A stretch of 64,000 nucleotides of DNA, from NCBI GenBank assembly GCA_018817425.1, contig JAHITX010000023.1, positions 1-64,000 of the forward strand, in the 5' to 3' direction. The translations under genes and the position numbers were made by a program. Under the pieces are notes generated by a model. It was not told where the DNA came from and did not search any database. It saw only the letters and a list, made by a program, of their open reading frames with translations. Below are positions 27,312 through 36,953 of this stretch, one piece after another (position 1 is the first letter of the stretch; the number at the start of each line of letters is the position of its first letter). The stretch is from Pseudomonadota bacterium. GTDB lineage: Bacteria > Desulfobacterota > Desulfobacteria > Desulfobacterales > RPRI01.

Positions 27312-28178
27312 CTATCCTCCCAAAATCTGTAACAATACTTCCGAAAAATTTTTGACTTCCATTTTATCCTGAAATGCCTGCTTAAGAAAATAATGACCAT
27401 CGCCGCAGGGAACCAGAATAGTCTTCAAATTCTTTTTTTCAGCATCTTCTAAAATGCGGTCAGGATGCTGTTTGCAGCAAAAACGTTTATCCAGGTCTAC
27501 AATCGTCAATCCTTTTATGCTACCCAGCACCTTACGATATCTCGGCCAATCAAGACTGCCGAAATATGGGAAATGCTTGTGGCATCCCTCAAAATAACCT
27601 ATCACCGTTGGTTCGATCTCAAGGTTTTTCTCTTCAAGCTTGTCCATAATCGGATCATAAACCCATCGATGAATGTCGGCATCTTCCGGAAATACCATTT
27701 TCACAAGAGCAGCGCACGCATGACAAACGTAGACCATGTTTTTTGCTCCCGCCTGCTTTCCCATGTCCCAATTAAATTGCATATATTCTTTACATCTTGC
27801 CTGTATTTTTTGCCTTTCTTCTTCTGTAACTTCCTCAAATTCTACACAGTCCTGAAACGGAGGAGCGCCGCAACAGATCTCCTTGTCTGGTGAGTAGTTA
27901 TATTCAATTCCAAGTAGATCTAAAAGCTTGAGCGTGTCGCCAAACTTTGATAAGCTCATAAATGGAACATAACAACCGAATGTTATGAAGTTTTCCGAAT
28001 TCTTCTTGGGTTCAGGAACACCAAGGGCTTTTAGTAATCCAGCCCTTAAAAACCAAACCGGGGCATGATTTCTTGTTTCATCGATGCATTGTAACTGCTT
28101 TTCGAAAGTTCTCCCTGCGGCAAGGTTGGCCATTAAATTTTGATAATTTTCAGTATAAGCAACTTTTCTTTTTTTCAA
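27312..28178 (-). CDS. HdrB-like cysteine-rich (CCG domain) redox protein 2
   Basis: The start is a TTG (28178) with AAAAGGAGGAG 6 bases upstream. This gives 288 residues and exact N-terminal alignment with the paralogue at 6192-7058 (KKRKVAYTENYQ against KERNVSYTAFFQ); an upstream frame lacks homology. Cysteine pattern as in the paralogue: FGCY, ICCGAP, CHACAALV, EGCH, FCCKQHPD and VPCGDG, with the last CxxC incomplete. It lies between Mop1 (91 bases downstream) and a DapB-like dehydrogenase. An electron link between ferredoxin or thiol pools and the molybdopterin enzymes is inferred. Confidence 0.75.
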   Translation of the reverse strand: MKKRKVAYTENYQNLMANLAAGRTFEKQLQCIDETRNHAPVWFLRAGLLKALGVPEPKKNSENFITFGCYVPFMSLSKFGDTLKLLDLLGIEYNYSPDKEICCGAPPFQDCVEFEEVTEEERQKIQARCKEYMQFNWDMGKQAGAKNMVYVCHACAALVKMVFPEDADIHRWVYDPIMDKLEEKNLEIEPTVIGYFEGCHKHFPYFGSLDWPRYRKVLGSIKGLTIVDLDKRFCCKQHPDRILEDAEKKNLKTILVPCGDGHYFLKQAFQDKMEVKNFSEVLLQILGG

Positions 28179-28210
28179 AGTAATCTCCTCCTTTTGAATG
28201 CTGATTAAAA

Positions 28211-29269
28211 TTAACGGTGGAAAGCTTCTCCTCCCCACACAGGAGGTGTCTGTGCCAAAGTGAGAATGCCGGGTTTAGCTTCGATGACATAAGGAACTGC
28301 GTGTACCGCATGCATGGCTGTCGCCAAACAGGCCTGGTCCGAATGAATTTCGCCGTGAATACCTATTTCAATTGTTGCAGAAATCGAAGGAAGCCCTTCG
28401 ATAATAATTGTCCAGTAACCATCGCCAACAGGCCACTGAGGAGCAAGTTCCGGGTCCATTCGCGTATAGTGCTGCATGATAATTCGTGGTTTTCCTTCCG
28501 ATATGATCCGTGTACCGAAATTCATTGCTCCCACGGTTCCTTTCCGAATCAAACCCGCTGCCACATTTAGATCCTTGTCGGCGAGAACGACATTGCGAAA
28601 GTTTTCTATTTTATCAATCTTAAGGCCGACGGTGTCAGCCACCAGCATTGCCGAATGTTTCCATACGTGGCCGACAATTTCAAGGTTGCTGAATAAGGGA
28701 GCAGGGTCATCAGGAGCATAACCAAACCCCATAAGGTCAAACATCTGGAACTTACTCGGGTATTTGTCATAATGAAATGTTTCGTAAAAAATTAATTGAT
28801 CAATACGGTTTGACAGCCTTGTCAGCAACAGTGCCATGGATTCAGCACCAAAGCCTGGAGCCACGCCAAGTCCATGAAAGGTGCTGCGTCCTTGTATGCA
28901 TGCATCCAAAATCCGTTGTTCAAATTCAGACCCCATGGCTTTGGGATAAATAAATTCAACCGATGTTGTAATAACATTTTTACCCGATGAAAGAAGATCA
29001 CAGACATCGCCCAGTGCAGCCAAATTATCGTTTTCCGCTCCCGCAAGGAAAAGCACACAATCTGCGTCCATATTAAAGATGGTTTCCCGGCTATTCGTTG
29101 TCTTAACACCCAGGTTGCGAGTGCCGCATATTTCACCCAGGTCTTTTCCAACTTTTTCCAGATTGTATACAAAGCCGCCGACAATTTCATATGCAGACCT
29201 TTCCGCCATTGCCCTGGCAGCCATCTTAGCCATGTGCCCGGTTGCCCATTGGATCACTCGATATGCCAT
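28211..29269 (-). CDS. DapB-like NAD(P)-binding dehydrogenase
   Basis: The 352-residue protein has an N-terminal Rossmann fold starting VIQWATGHMAKMAARAM and a C-terminal dihydrodipicolinate-reductase-like domain (GLGVAPGFGAESMALLL). Relatives include 2,4-diaminopentanoate dehydrogenase-like proteins and many unassigned proteins encoded in steroid and terpenoid catabolic clusters of actinobacteria. AAAGGAGG precedes the start. Its neighbours are two molybdopterin enzymes and an HdrB-like protein. Reduction or oxidation of a keto or imine group is plausible; the true substrate is not known. Confidence 0.7.
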   Translation of the reverse strand: MAYRVIQWATGHMAKMAARAMAERSAYEIVGGFVYNLEKVGKDLGEICGTRNLGVKTTNSRETIFNMDADCVLFLAGAENDNLAALGDVCDLLSSGKNVITTSVEFIYPKAMGSEFEQRILDACIQGRSTFHGLGVAPGFGAESMALLLTRLSNRIDQLIFYETFHYDKYPSKFQMFDLMGFGYAPDDPAPLFSNLEIVGHVWKHSAMLVADTVGLKIDKIENFRNVVLADKDLNVAAGLIRKGTVGAMNFGTRIISEGKPRIIMQHYTRMDPELAPQWPVGDGYWTIIIEGLPSISATIEIGIHGEIHSDQACLATAMHAVHAVPYVIEAKPGILTLAQTPPVWGGEAFHR

Positions 29270-29389
29270 AATCCGCCTCCTTTTGTTGGTTACTTCTTTA
29301 ATATTTATTTTCTCAAAGACCTAAAAATCCCTTTTATCCAAATTCACGGCAACTCCGGTGACCACAGGTTTTGCTGTCGTATATCATTT

Positions 29390-31606
29390 CTATATCTTTT
29401 CAACTTCCACGAGAACATCACAATAAGCGGCATTGGGTTCGAAAATCATAGCTTGCGCCAAATTTATCATATCATGGGTCAATTCGTTTATATGGCCTTC
29501 TATATACTGTTCAGGCCACCAGCCTTCATCGATATTGACCACACCCGGCTTGATATTTTCACTCAGCGCTGCTTTTAATTTAACCTGTCCAAGGTTATTA
29601 AAAACACGAACAATATCTCCATCCTTTATGTTGCGATGCTTAGCATCTGAAGGATTGATCTGAAGATTTGGTTCGGGATCTTTTTTCATCAGAACAGGAT
29701 AATTACCCATCATTGTGTGAACCCGATACCGGGGATGGGATGTCAGAAGAGAAAGCGGGTATTCTTTTGCCTTTTTGCTGTAAACGCTTTCTACCGGTTC
29801 TATGTAACACGGCAATTCCTGTCCGGCTGTTTTCAGCCTCTCCAAATAGAATTCAACTCTACCCGTGGGAGTTCTTAGTTTCTGAGCTTTATCAATTATT
29901 CTTTCCGGCACGGGCCCAGCCTTCAACCTCTCAAGAGAGATGCCTTCCAATAACGGATGAGGCGCAGTAAGAATTTCATCCAGATATTGCTCTTCCGATT
30001 TATTAAAGTACTCTCCCAAATCCATTTTTTTGGCCAGCTCGGCAGCTATCATAAAATCAGGTTTCGTCTCATACAAAGGCTCTATTACTTTTTGCTGTAA
30101 ATGCATATGGTTTGTCCAGCTCAACAGACCATAGTGAAAATCAGTACATTCAAAGGAAGAACTTACGGGAAAAACATAATCTGCATATCTGGCCGTTTCT
30201 GTCATAAAAAGGTCGGAAACGACTATAAGCTCCAGTTGAGGAAATAACTTTTCTATGATCCTTTTCCTGTTAGGAGACTGACTGACAAAGTTATTGGATG
30301 CAAACCAGAGCGCTTTTATGGGAAAAGGTTTCTGAGAAGCGATCTGCTCGAAAACCGACATTACAGGTATAGTGGTACAACGCCCGGCCGGGATTGAGAA
30401 AGTACTGCTTATTTCAATAAAGGAGGATGGTATATGCGGATTTATATTGCCGCTGATAGCTGCCAGTGTGTTAAGCGCCCGGCATGTCAAATCACCATAA
30501 AAAGTCCGCTGCAATCCCCAACCCCGATGGATAGAAGCCGGTTTTTGGATAGCATATTCAATAGCCAGATTCCTGATAATATCAACCGGAATCTCAGTAA
30601 TTTCAGATACCCTATCCGGTGTATATTCCTTAACCATGTCGGACAGCAACTGAAATGCCGACCGGCATTCAATACCTTCCGGAAAGCAACTTCCGGTTAA
30701 CGCAGGTTTTACCCCAGGAGAATCAGCAACCTGAATTTCTCCGGTGTTTGCATCAAGCACCATAAACAGCTGCGGGCTTCCATCTTCTCTAACATCATGT
30801 TCCCGTAGCAGCATACCGTTATCACTTCTTACCAGCAAAGGACCTACAGTTCTTTCGGTTATAAATTGTTTATCATGCAGTCCCTGCTCCAGAATTATGT
30901 TGATCATCGCCAATACCAGGGCAGTATCGGTTCCGGGCCTTATTGGGATATACCAGTCGGCAGCTCTTGAAGCTGTAGTTGTGCGGCGTGGATCAATAAC
31001 AACAACTTTGCAGCCTTTCTTTTTTGATTCCATTATTCTGCGCATACGCCGCCAATCGGTTACATCGGGATTATAGCCCCAAACGATTGTAAAGTTTGGA
31101 TCCTTTACACGGCTAAGATGGGCTTCGCCAAACAAACAGCCAAAGGTGGCAATATCGGCGCAAGGTGCGGCCGAGTCACCTAAGCCGGCCAGGCTCACTC
31201 TGCTTCCCTTAAGCAGACTTGCCAGCCGCAAATAGCCACCCGCTTTGAGTGTTTCAGGATATCCTTTAACGGCCCATGCAATTGACCGGGATTCGTATCT
31301 TTGTACAATCTGCCGAAACTTGCCTGCAATATCATCCATGGCTTCATCCCAGGCAATTCGTTCCCACTTGCCTTCTCCCCGTTTTCCCACGCGTTTTAAC
31401 GGGTAACGAAGACGGTCCTTGTGATAAATCAGTTCGGCGGCAGCAAGTCCTTTTCTACAAGCGCCCCGATCAGCCGGATCAGGCATATGAGCCGGGATGA
31501 TTTTGGTAATAACCCCGTTTTCAACTTCCACAGACAATCCGCATGCAAATACATCCAATACAGTACAGACTGTGCGAACCACCTTTGTTTCACTCACTTC
31601 ATTCAT
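29390..31606 (-). CDS. Molybdopterin oxidoreductase with C-x3-D-x3-C cluster motif (Mop2)
   Basis: The 738-residue protein starts at ATG 31606 (GAGGG upstream); a TTG five codons earlier is less likely. It is a close paralogue of Mop1: both have the 4-residue-shifted cluster site C14-TVL-D18-VFA-C22...C50 with Asp (codon GAT) as the second ligand. Unlike Mop1 it keeps the Lys of C-R-K-G (Lys52). Other blocks: RYPLKRVGKRGEGKWERIAW, VWGYNPDVTDW, IDPRRTTTASR, IRPGTDTALVLA. Cys in DSAAPC is a candidate metal ligand. It sits between the MFS carrier and the DapB-like gene. Substrate unknown, but probably related to that of Mop1. Confidence 0.85.
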   Translation of the reverse strand: MNEVSETKVVRTVCTVLDVFACGLSVEVENGVITKIIPAHMPDPADRGACRKGLAAAELIYHKDRLRYPLKRVGKRGEGKWERIAWDEAMDDIAGKFRQIVQRYESRSIAWAVKGYPETLKAGGYLRLASLLKGSRVSLAGLGDSAAPCADIATFGCLFGEAHLSRVKDPNFTIVWGYNPDVTDWRRMRRIMESKKKGCKVVVIDPRRTTTASRAADWYIPIRPGTDTALVLAMINIILEQGLHDKQFITERTVGPLLVRSDNGMLLREHDVREDGSPQLFMVLDANTGEIQVADSPGVKPALTGSCFPEGIECRSAFQLLSDMVKEYTPDRVSEITEIPVDIIRNLAIEYAIQKPASIHRGWGLQRTFYGDLTCRALNTLAAISGNINPHIPSSFIEISSTFSIPAGRCTTIPVMSVFEQIASQKPFPIKALWFASNNFVSQSPNRKRIIEKLFPQLELIVVSDLFMTETARYADYVFPVSSSFECTDFHYGLLSWTNHMHLQQKVIEPLYETKPDFMIAAELAKKMDLGEYFNKSEEQYLDEILTAPHPLLEGISLERLKAGPVPERIIDKAQKLRTPTGRVEFYLERLKTAGQELPCYIEPVESVYSKKAKEYPLSLLTSHPRYRVHTMMGNYPVLMKKDPEPNLQINPSDAKHRNIKDGDIVRVFNNLGQVKLKAALSENIKPGVVNIDEGWWPEQYIEGHINELTHDMINLAQAMIFEPNAAYCDVLVEVEKI

Positions 31607-31650
31607 GACAAAATCCCTCAAAAAATGAGACAGTCATCAGATTATAAACC

Positions 31651-32925
31651 TCAGGCTGTCAAAGCTTTCGGAGGTTTGGTAAAAAATATAACAATACTGG
31701 AAATGAATGCCAAAGCCGCTGAACCAACAAACACGGTATAATAACTTCCCTGGGCATCATATACCAGTCCGGCTAAATACGGGGCGGAAGCTCCGAAAAG
31801 CTGAACGATAGGAAAGAGTATTCCCATAATCCCGGCAAATGAATTAGAGCCAAAATAATTACCGATTAATGTTGGCCAGCAGATCGATGCCGCACCAACT
31901 CCAACTCCGACAAAAATGGAGAACAGATAGATATTGGACACACTTCTGGCATCAAGAAAGCAAAGTATACCTACAGTTTCGAGCAAAAGCCCCACAGCCC
32001 AGATATAACGCGGCTCAAACCGGTCTGCCAAAACTCCGCCGAGCATCCTTCCACCAAGACTGAAAAGCATGTAATAACTCATAGCCATAGCTGATATACC
32101 GGCCGGGTGCCCCATATCCCGTAAATAAATGACGGCGTGGGCAATAAAGATCATCATCGGCCCAACAAAGGCTAAAGAAGAGATAAATAGCATCCAGAAG
32201 GTAAGAGTTTTTATCGCATCCATCGCTTTCCATTCTTCAGTGCTGCAAAATACTTTTCCTGCTCCGGCTTTTTTAACACCGTCAGTCTGGGCAGGTTCCT
32301 CATGCTCATCTACGCCATCCTGGAGTAATCCCATATCGGAGGGCTTGTTCTTAACAAAGAAAAACATCAAAATGAAGGAGAGCACCAGCAAGCCTGTAAT
32401 GAAAAACCAGGCAACCCGCCAATCACCGTTAACCGAAGAAATGATCTTATTTAATAAGGGTGGAGCAATTAATCCCCCCAGACTGCCTATTGTAACGGCA
32501 ATGGACATAGCTAGCGCCTTTTTTTTCCTGAACCAAAAGGTAACTCCGGCCTGTACCGGTATCAAGCCGCCGAATCCGCAGCCGATCCCCAAAATCACAC
32601 CAAAAACGGCTATATAATGCCAGCCTTTGGTAACCACCGTGGCCATTAAGAAAGAACCGAAAATCAGCAGCAGACAACCGAAAATCAATGTTAACCTGAT
32701 CCCTTTTTTACCGATACTATAACCAATAATCGGTGATATTAGACCACTTAAGAGCCCACAAACGGTAAATCCGAGTCCCAGAGTACCTCGCCCTAAATGA
32801 AGGGATTCAGCCATGTAAGTATTCATAACACTGGCCCCGATGAACGGGAAACCCGCATCTATCAAATAAATAATCCCCAAAACGGGAACCAGAATCCAAC
32901 CGTAAAATATCTTATCTTTGGCCAA
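31651..32925 (-). CDS. MFS transporter, oxalate/formate-antiporter-like
   Basis: The 424-residue protein has 12 predicted membrane helices. The start chosen is TTG 32925 (LAKDKIFYGW), with GAAGGAGG 6 bases upstream; the longer frame begins inside that ribosome-binding site. It has a cytoplasmic loop with charged residues about halfway (SDMGLLQDGVDEHEEP) and the glycine-rich GVGVGAASICWPT helix. It resembles the OFA subfamily that exchanges small organic acids. It probably imports the substrate or exports a product acid of the redox pathway. 18 bases downstream of the exported FAD protein gene. Confidence 0.8.
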   Translation of the reverse strand: MAKDKIFYGWILVPVLGIIYLIDAGFPFIGASVMNTYMAESLHLGRGTLGLGFTVCGLLSGLISPIIGYSIGKKGIRLTLIFGCLLLIFGSFLMATVVTKGWHYIAVFGVILGIGCGFGGLIPVQAGVTFWFRKKKALAMSIAVTIGSLGGLIAPPLLNKIISSVNGDWRVAWFFITGLLVLSFILMFFFVKNKPSDMGLLQDGVDEHEEPAQTDGVKKAGAGKVFCSTEEWKAMDAIKTLTFWMLFISSLAFVGPMMIFIAHAVIYLRDMGHPAGISAMAMSYYMLFSLGGRMLGGVLADRFEPRYIWAVGLLLETVGILCFLDARSVSNIYLFSIFVGVGVGAASICWPTLIGNYFGSNSFAGIMGILFPIVQLFGASAPYLAGLVYDAQGSYYTVFVGSAALAFISSIVIFFTKPPKALTA

Positions 32926-32943
32926 AGTATTCCTCCTTCTCAA

Positions 32944-34476
32944 TTACTTTTTAATTTGCTTCTGCAGGATAAGCTTACTGGCTTGCATAGCTGAGTTGGC
33001 GCCGATATCGGCAAACGTTCCATCAACTTCAACAGTATTTCCCACAAAATAGAGTCCTTCAACTCCGGGTGCCTCTATAGGGCTGCGGCGCATAGGCAGC
33101 CAGGTATTACCTGTCCCCCACACTTTTGGCCACTGGTAATTTTCCCATTCAATAATTTCGTCAAGATCCGAGTAGTAGCGGCGCATGTAATCCATCAGGG
33201 CGTCCGCATCGGCTTTTGAAGATGCAAAATTGCCGGGAACCTTTGTGGTTCCGTTAAGACACAATAAATGCTTGCCCTTTGGTGCGGCTTTTTTGGAACT
33301 GAGCGATGGAATACTCCAGCCAATGGTTTTATCAAAAAGAACCTGATTATAGCCTACGTACTGATCGATTTTTCCCGTGGCTCTTATGGTTGGCAGACGA
33401 CTGATGCCGATGTTTTTACACCAGAAATCACCTACGTACCCAGTCTCCAGCTTCCGCGCGTTTTTAACCATATCTGCCGGAAAATTACTTTCATCGATAA
33501 CACTGAGGATATCCCAGAAGGGTTCGGCATAAACAACTACAGGTGCTTCAAATTCCTGAACGACATTAATTTTATCCCGTGCCACAACACCGGTAATCTT
33601 TTTATCCTGTGTTGTTATCTCTACGGTTTCAAGGCCTGTCTTGATTTCTCCTCCGTGCTTTCTTATAACCCTGGCGTAGGCTTCAGCCAATCCTTGCAGA
33701 CCTCCAACCTTGGAATCATTGATCCTGTATAGCCGTTGCGGATTTCTAAACATCTGAATCCAGCGACCAGTTGAGGTTTCCTCAAGCGGCAAAGCAAGAT
33801 GTACTATAGCCAGCCAGTAAATGGCTTTATCAAACGCCTCATCCCTGTCCTTAACAGTGGCCAGCCAATTTCTCATCGGAACGTCTATCCATTTTTCCGG
33901 ATCTTCCGCTGCCAATCTATTTAATATCCCCGTGACCTTAGTTGTCTGTTCGGGAGTAAGTTTAAGCACTTCGGTAAAAAATTTCTTTCCTCCCTCAGCA
34001 TCCGCATCCATTCGCACAACTTTTCCATCAGAAACATTGTGCATCAGCACGAGGGGATCGATCGGACCAACCCAGGAAACATCGGCTCCGGCTTCTTTTG
34101 CTGCTTTAAGACCATACTGTCCTTTCTCTGTAATTATTACAAAGTTGTCTTCGAAATCACTGGATTCACGTGGCCCCCATTCGAGCCAGTATCCGTTATA
34201 GTTAACAGCTCCTAAGCGTCCTCCTATCTGATCCGCTTTTTCTACTACCAAAACCTTGAGTCCGTTTTTTGCCAGAATCGCTCCGGAAATAAGACCGCTA
34301 TATCCTGCACCAACCACAATAGCATCATATTTGACTACCTTTGCACCCAGCTTGGCAGCCGGCGATTTCATCTTTTTAGTTTCGGCCAAAACCGTACCGG
34401 AACTAAAAAGCAAAACAGCTATCACAATAAATGACCACCCCAGCCAATCTAAAGCTCTTATTCTTTTTGCTTTCAT
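32944..34476 (-). CDS. FAD-dependent oxidoreductase (phytoene-desaturase/amine-oxidase type) with a signal peptide
   Basis: The 510-residue protein begins with a basic segment and one hydrophobic stretch ending VLAETKK (about residue 31), a Sec-type signal or membrane anchor. The FAD-binding motif DAIVVGAGYSGLISG follows at about 51, with VVEKADQIGGRLG. The C-terminal motif GLYFVGNTVEVDGTFADIGANSAMQAS binds the FAD pyrophosphate. Homologues of this fold are cytoplasmic as a rule, and flavoproteins usually go through Tat, but no twin arginine is present here. Possible roles are desaturation of an isoprenoid or oxidation of a ring in the periplasm. AAAGGAGAA precedes the start. Confidence 0.75.
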   Translation of the reverse strand: MKAKRIRALDWLGWSFIVIAVLLFSSGTVLAETKKMKSPAAKLGAKVVKYDAIVVGAGYSGLISGAILAKNGLKVLVVEKADQIGGRLGAVNYNGYWLEWGPRESSDFEDNFVIITEKGQYGLKAAKEAGADVSWVGPIDPLVLMHNVSDGKVVRMDADAEGGKKFFTEVLKLTPEQTTKVTGILNRLAAEDPEKWIDVPMRNWLATVKDRDEAFDKAIYWLAIVHLALPLEETSTGRWIQMFRNPQRLYRINDSKVGGLQGLAEAYARVIRKHGGEIKTGLETVEITTQDKKITGVVARDKINVVQEFEAPVVVYAEPFWDILSVIDESNFPADMVKNARKLETGYVGDFWCKNIGISRLPTIRATGKIDQYVGYNQVLFDKTIGWSIPSLSSKKAAPKGKHLLCLNGTTKVPGNFASSKADADALMDYMRRYYSDLDEIIEWENYQWPKVWGTGNTWLPMRRSPIEAPGVEGLYFVGNTVEVDGTFADIGANSAMQASKLILQKQIKK

Positions 34477-34504
34477 TCTTTTCTCCTTTTAGAAAAATAC
34501 TTTA

Positions 34505-36799
34505 TCAGGCCTTACTTTCCTGCTTCTTTTCCTTTTCCCTGATGGCCCGCAAAACTCTTTCCGGTGTAATAGGATATTCCCTGATCGGATAACCGATCGC
34601 ATTGCTAACGGCATTGGCAATAGCTACTGTGCAGACTATGGGTCCCTCTCCTCCCTCTTTGGCTCCAAAGGGACCGTAAGGATCATTCGTTTCAACCATA
34701 ATACATTCAACTTCAGGCACCTCAAACGGGCGCGATAACCTGTAATCGAGAGGCGAGGGATTAAGTATGAGACCCTTCTCCATGATACATTCTTCTGTCA
34801 GGATCTGCCCCATGCCACCGAATATCTGCGAATCCAATTGCCCTTCCATGCCCAGGGGATTGATGACACGCCCCACATCATGGGCGACAGTCATCTTGAC
34901 CAGCTTTACGATCCCTGTCTCAGGATTTACTTCCACCTCGGCAATCTGGGCGCCAAAGGAAAAAGCCAGGGATGAGACCCAGATTTCCCTTGATTTCGTT
35001 GGCGAGTTATAGAAGCCTCTTCCCATAACATGCCTGCCTTCATCGGAATGAAGCAGGCAAGACACCACGCTTTGAAAGGATATACACTTAGCCGGTGCCT
35101 TGGAAGAAAATACTTTTCTGTCACAAAAGACAATCTCCGAAGCAGCTACGCCAAGTTCTTTTGCGGCCCCCTCCGCAAGCTGTTTTCCGGCATCAAGACA
35201 GGCCGCCTTAACGGCGTTTCCCACGGCAAACGTACCTCTTTGGCTGCTTCCCGTAACATCATATGGAACCAAATCCGTATCCCCGGCGATCACAGTGACG
35301 TCTCCTGCCGCTATCCCCAAGGTCTCTGCGGCAATCATGGCCATGGTCGTATGGGACCCCTGGCCCATATCGGAAAATCCGATATCAAGAAATACTTTGC
35401 CATCCTCTCCGATCCTGATAATTGCGCTGCCGGTGTCATGATCTTTCATCCCTGACTTGCCACCGGAAAAGATTCCCCCGCAGCCAATGCCGATTCCCTT
35501 ATAGGGAGGTAGTTGGCCATATTTATGCTTCCATCCCGAGCTTTTGGAAACTTTCTCCATACATTCCTTCAGGCCGCAGCTTCCGTAATAAACACCTGCT
35601 ATGGTAGTATCTCCTGTTTCCCAGGCATTTTTGTATCTTAACTCCAGCGGATCAATTCCAATATCTTTGGCAATCAGGTCAAGCTCGGACTCTGCGACAA
35701 AATTCAATTGGCGGATTTCTCCCCCATGATGCCCCATATTCGGGGGATTATTTGTGTAGACTATCTTTCCTTTGCGTCGCATCGCCTCAAAACGGTAATC
35801 CATTGCCAGTACGTTGGAAAAGCCCCGAAAGACGCCGGTTAATATTGGGTTCCAATACGCGCCGCAATCAAACAAAGAAACTACTTCTATGGCCTTTAGT
35901 TTCCCGTCTTTCATCACCCCTATTTTCACAGTGTACTTGTGTTCACCGCTATCCCTGGGCATAAAAAACTCCTCATCCGCTGTACAAAAAATATTTACAG
36001 GTCTGGATGATTTTTTTGAAAGAAGCGCAGCAATATAATGATGATTTCTGGGGCCACCCCTGCTGGAAAATGAACCTCCCGTGTTAAGATTGAAAATTCT
36101 TACATCACTCATTGAAAGACCCATGAGTCCGGCCAATCCCTTCTGCACAAAAAGCGGCGATTGATTGGGCGTCCAGATGCTCAGTTTTCCCGGCAGACAA
36201 TGATCGGCTATCACCACGTGATGCTCGGCATAACAATTGTGGTTATGATTCAGTTTATACTCTCCCACCCGCACATGCTCAGCTTCTGAAAAAGCCTTAT
36301 CCACATCGCCAACATTGATCTCAAATTTATCCGCATAATTGTTCTTAAGCCCTTTATGAATTACCGGCGACCGTTCGTCCAAGGCCTCATCCAGCGAAAA
36401 GGCAGCCCCCTGTTTTTCGTATTCCACACTGATCAGCTCCGCCGCTTCTTCTGCAGTATCTTTGTCAACAGCAGCCACTGCGGCAACTTCATCGCCTATG
36501 TAATTGACAAATTCCCGGCAAAACAGTTCTTCATCCGGACCTACCATAAGGCCCGGAAAGTCTTTGTGAGTGATTACTGCTTTTACACCCGGCAACCTTT
36601 CGGCCTTTGTAGTATCAATGCTGATAATCCTTGCCCTTGCCACAGGACTTCTGACTATCTTTCCATAAAGCATTCCCGGTAAATAAATATCATCGGTAAA
36701 CTGTGAACGGCCTGTGGTTTTAAGCGGCCCATCGAGCTTGGGCTGCCTTTTTCCTATAACACTGTAGTTATTTTCCTTAAGCGATACGATATTCTTCAA
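34505..36799 (-). CDS. Xanthine dehydrogenase family molybdenum subunit, HcrA-like (copy 1)
   Basis: Start taken at TTG 36799 (GGAGG 8 bases upstream), giving 764 residues; an ATG at 36814 is the alternative. It has the large-subunit plan: SVIGKRQPKLDGPLKTTGRSQFTDDI at the N-terminus, then molybdopterin-cytosine-dinucleotide blocks (GGSFSSRGG, DMGQGSHT, TGSSQRGTF) and the active-site Glu in KEGGEGP near the C-terminus. It is highly similar to copy 2 (37532-39781). Only one HcrB/HcrC pair is present, so the two large subunits may be alternatives. In 4-hydroxybenzoyl-CoA reductase this subunit performs reductive dehydroxylation; here the substrate is unknown. Confidence 0.85.
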   Translation of the reverse strand: MKNIVSLKENNYSVIGKRQPKLDGPLKTTGRSQFTDDIYLPGMLYGKIVRSPVARARIISIDTTKAERLPGVKAVITHKDFPGLMVGPDEELFCREFVNYIGDEVAAVAAVDKDTAEEAAELISVEYEKQGAAFSLDEALDERSPVIHKGLKNNYADKFEINVGDVDKAFSEAEHVRVGEYKLNHNHNCYAEHHVVIADHCLPGKLSIWTPNQSPLFVQKGLAGLMGLSMSDVRIFNLNTGGSFSSRGGPRNHHYIAALLSKKSSRPVNIFCTADEEFFMPRDSGEHKYTVKIGVMKDGKLKAIEVVSLFDCGAYWNPILTGVFRGFSNVLAMDYRFEAMRRKGKIVYTNNPPNMGHHGGEIRQLNFVAESELDLIAKDIGIDPLELRYKNAWETGDTTIAGVYYGSCGLKECMEKVSKSSGWKHKYGQLPPYKGIGIGCGGIFSGGKSGMKDHDTGSAIIRIGEDGKVFLDIGFSDMGQGSHTTMAMIAAETLGIAAGDVTVIAGDTDLVPYDVTGSSQRGTFAVGNAVKAACLDAGKQLAEGAAKELGVAASEIVFCDRKVFSSKAPAKCISFQSVVSCLLHSDEGRHVMGRGFYNSPTKSREIWVSSLAFSFGAQIAEVEVNPETGIVKLVKMTVAHDVGRVINPLGMEGQLDSQIFGGMGQILTEECIMEKGLILNPSPLDYRLSRPFEVPEVECIMVETNDPYGPFGAKEGGEGPIVCTVAIANAVSNAIGYPIREYPITPERVLRAIREKEKKQESKA

Positions 36800-36953
36800 A
36801 ACCTTATCCTCCATTTTCTGCGTAAATTCCAACAAACAAAAAACGCATTAAATCAGGTTTAGATGAAGCTTTAACGCATCCAATATACGGAAGCGGTTTT
36901 CGGTTTTTATCTGGATTAATATTTTCAACTACTAAACAGTCATGCCTGGCGTA

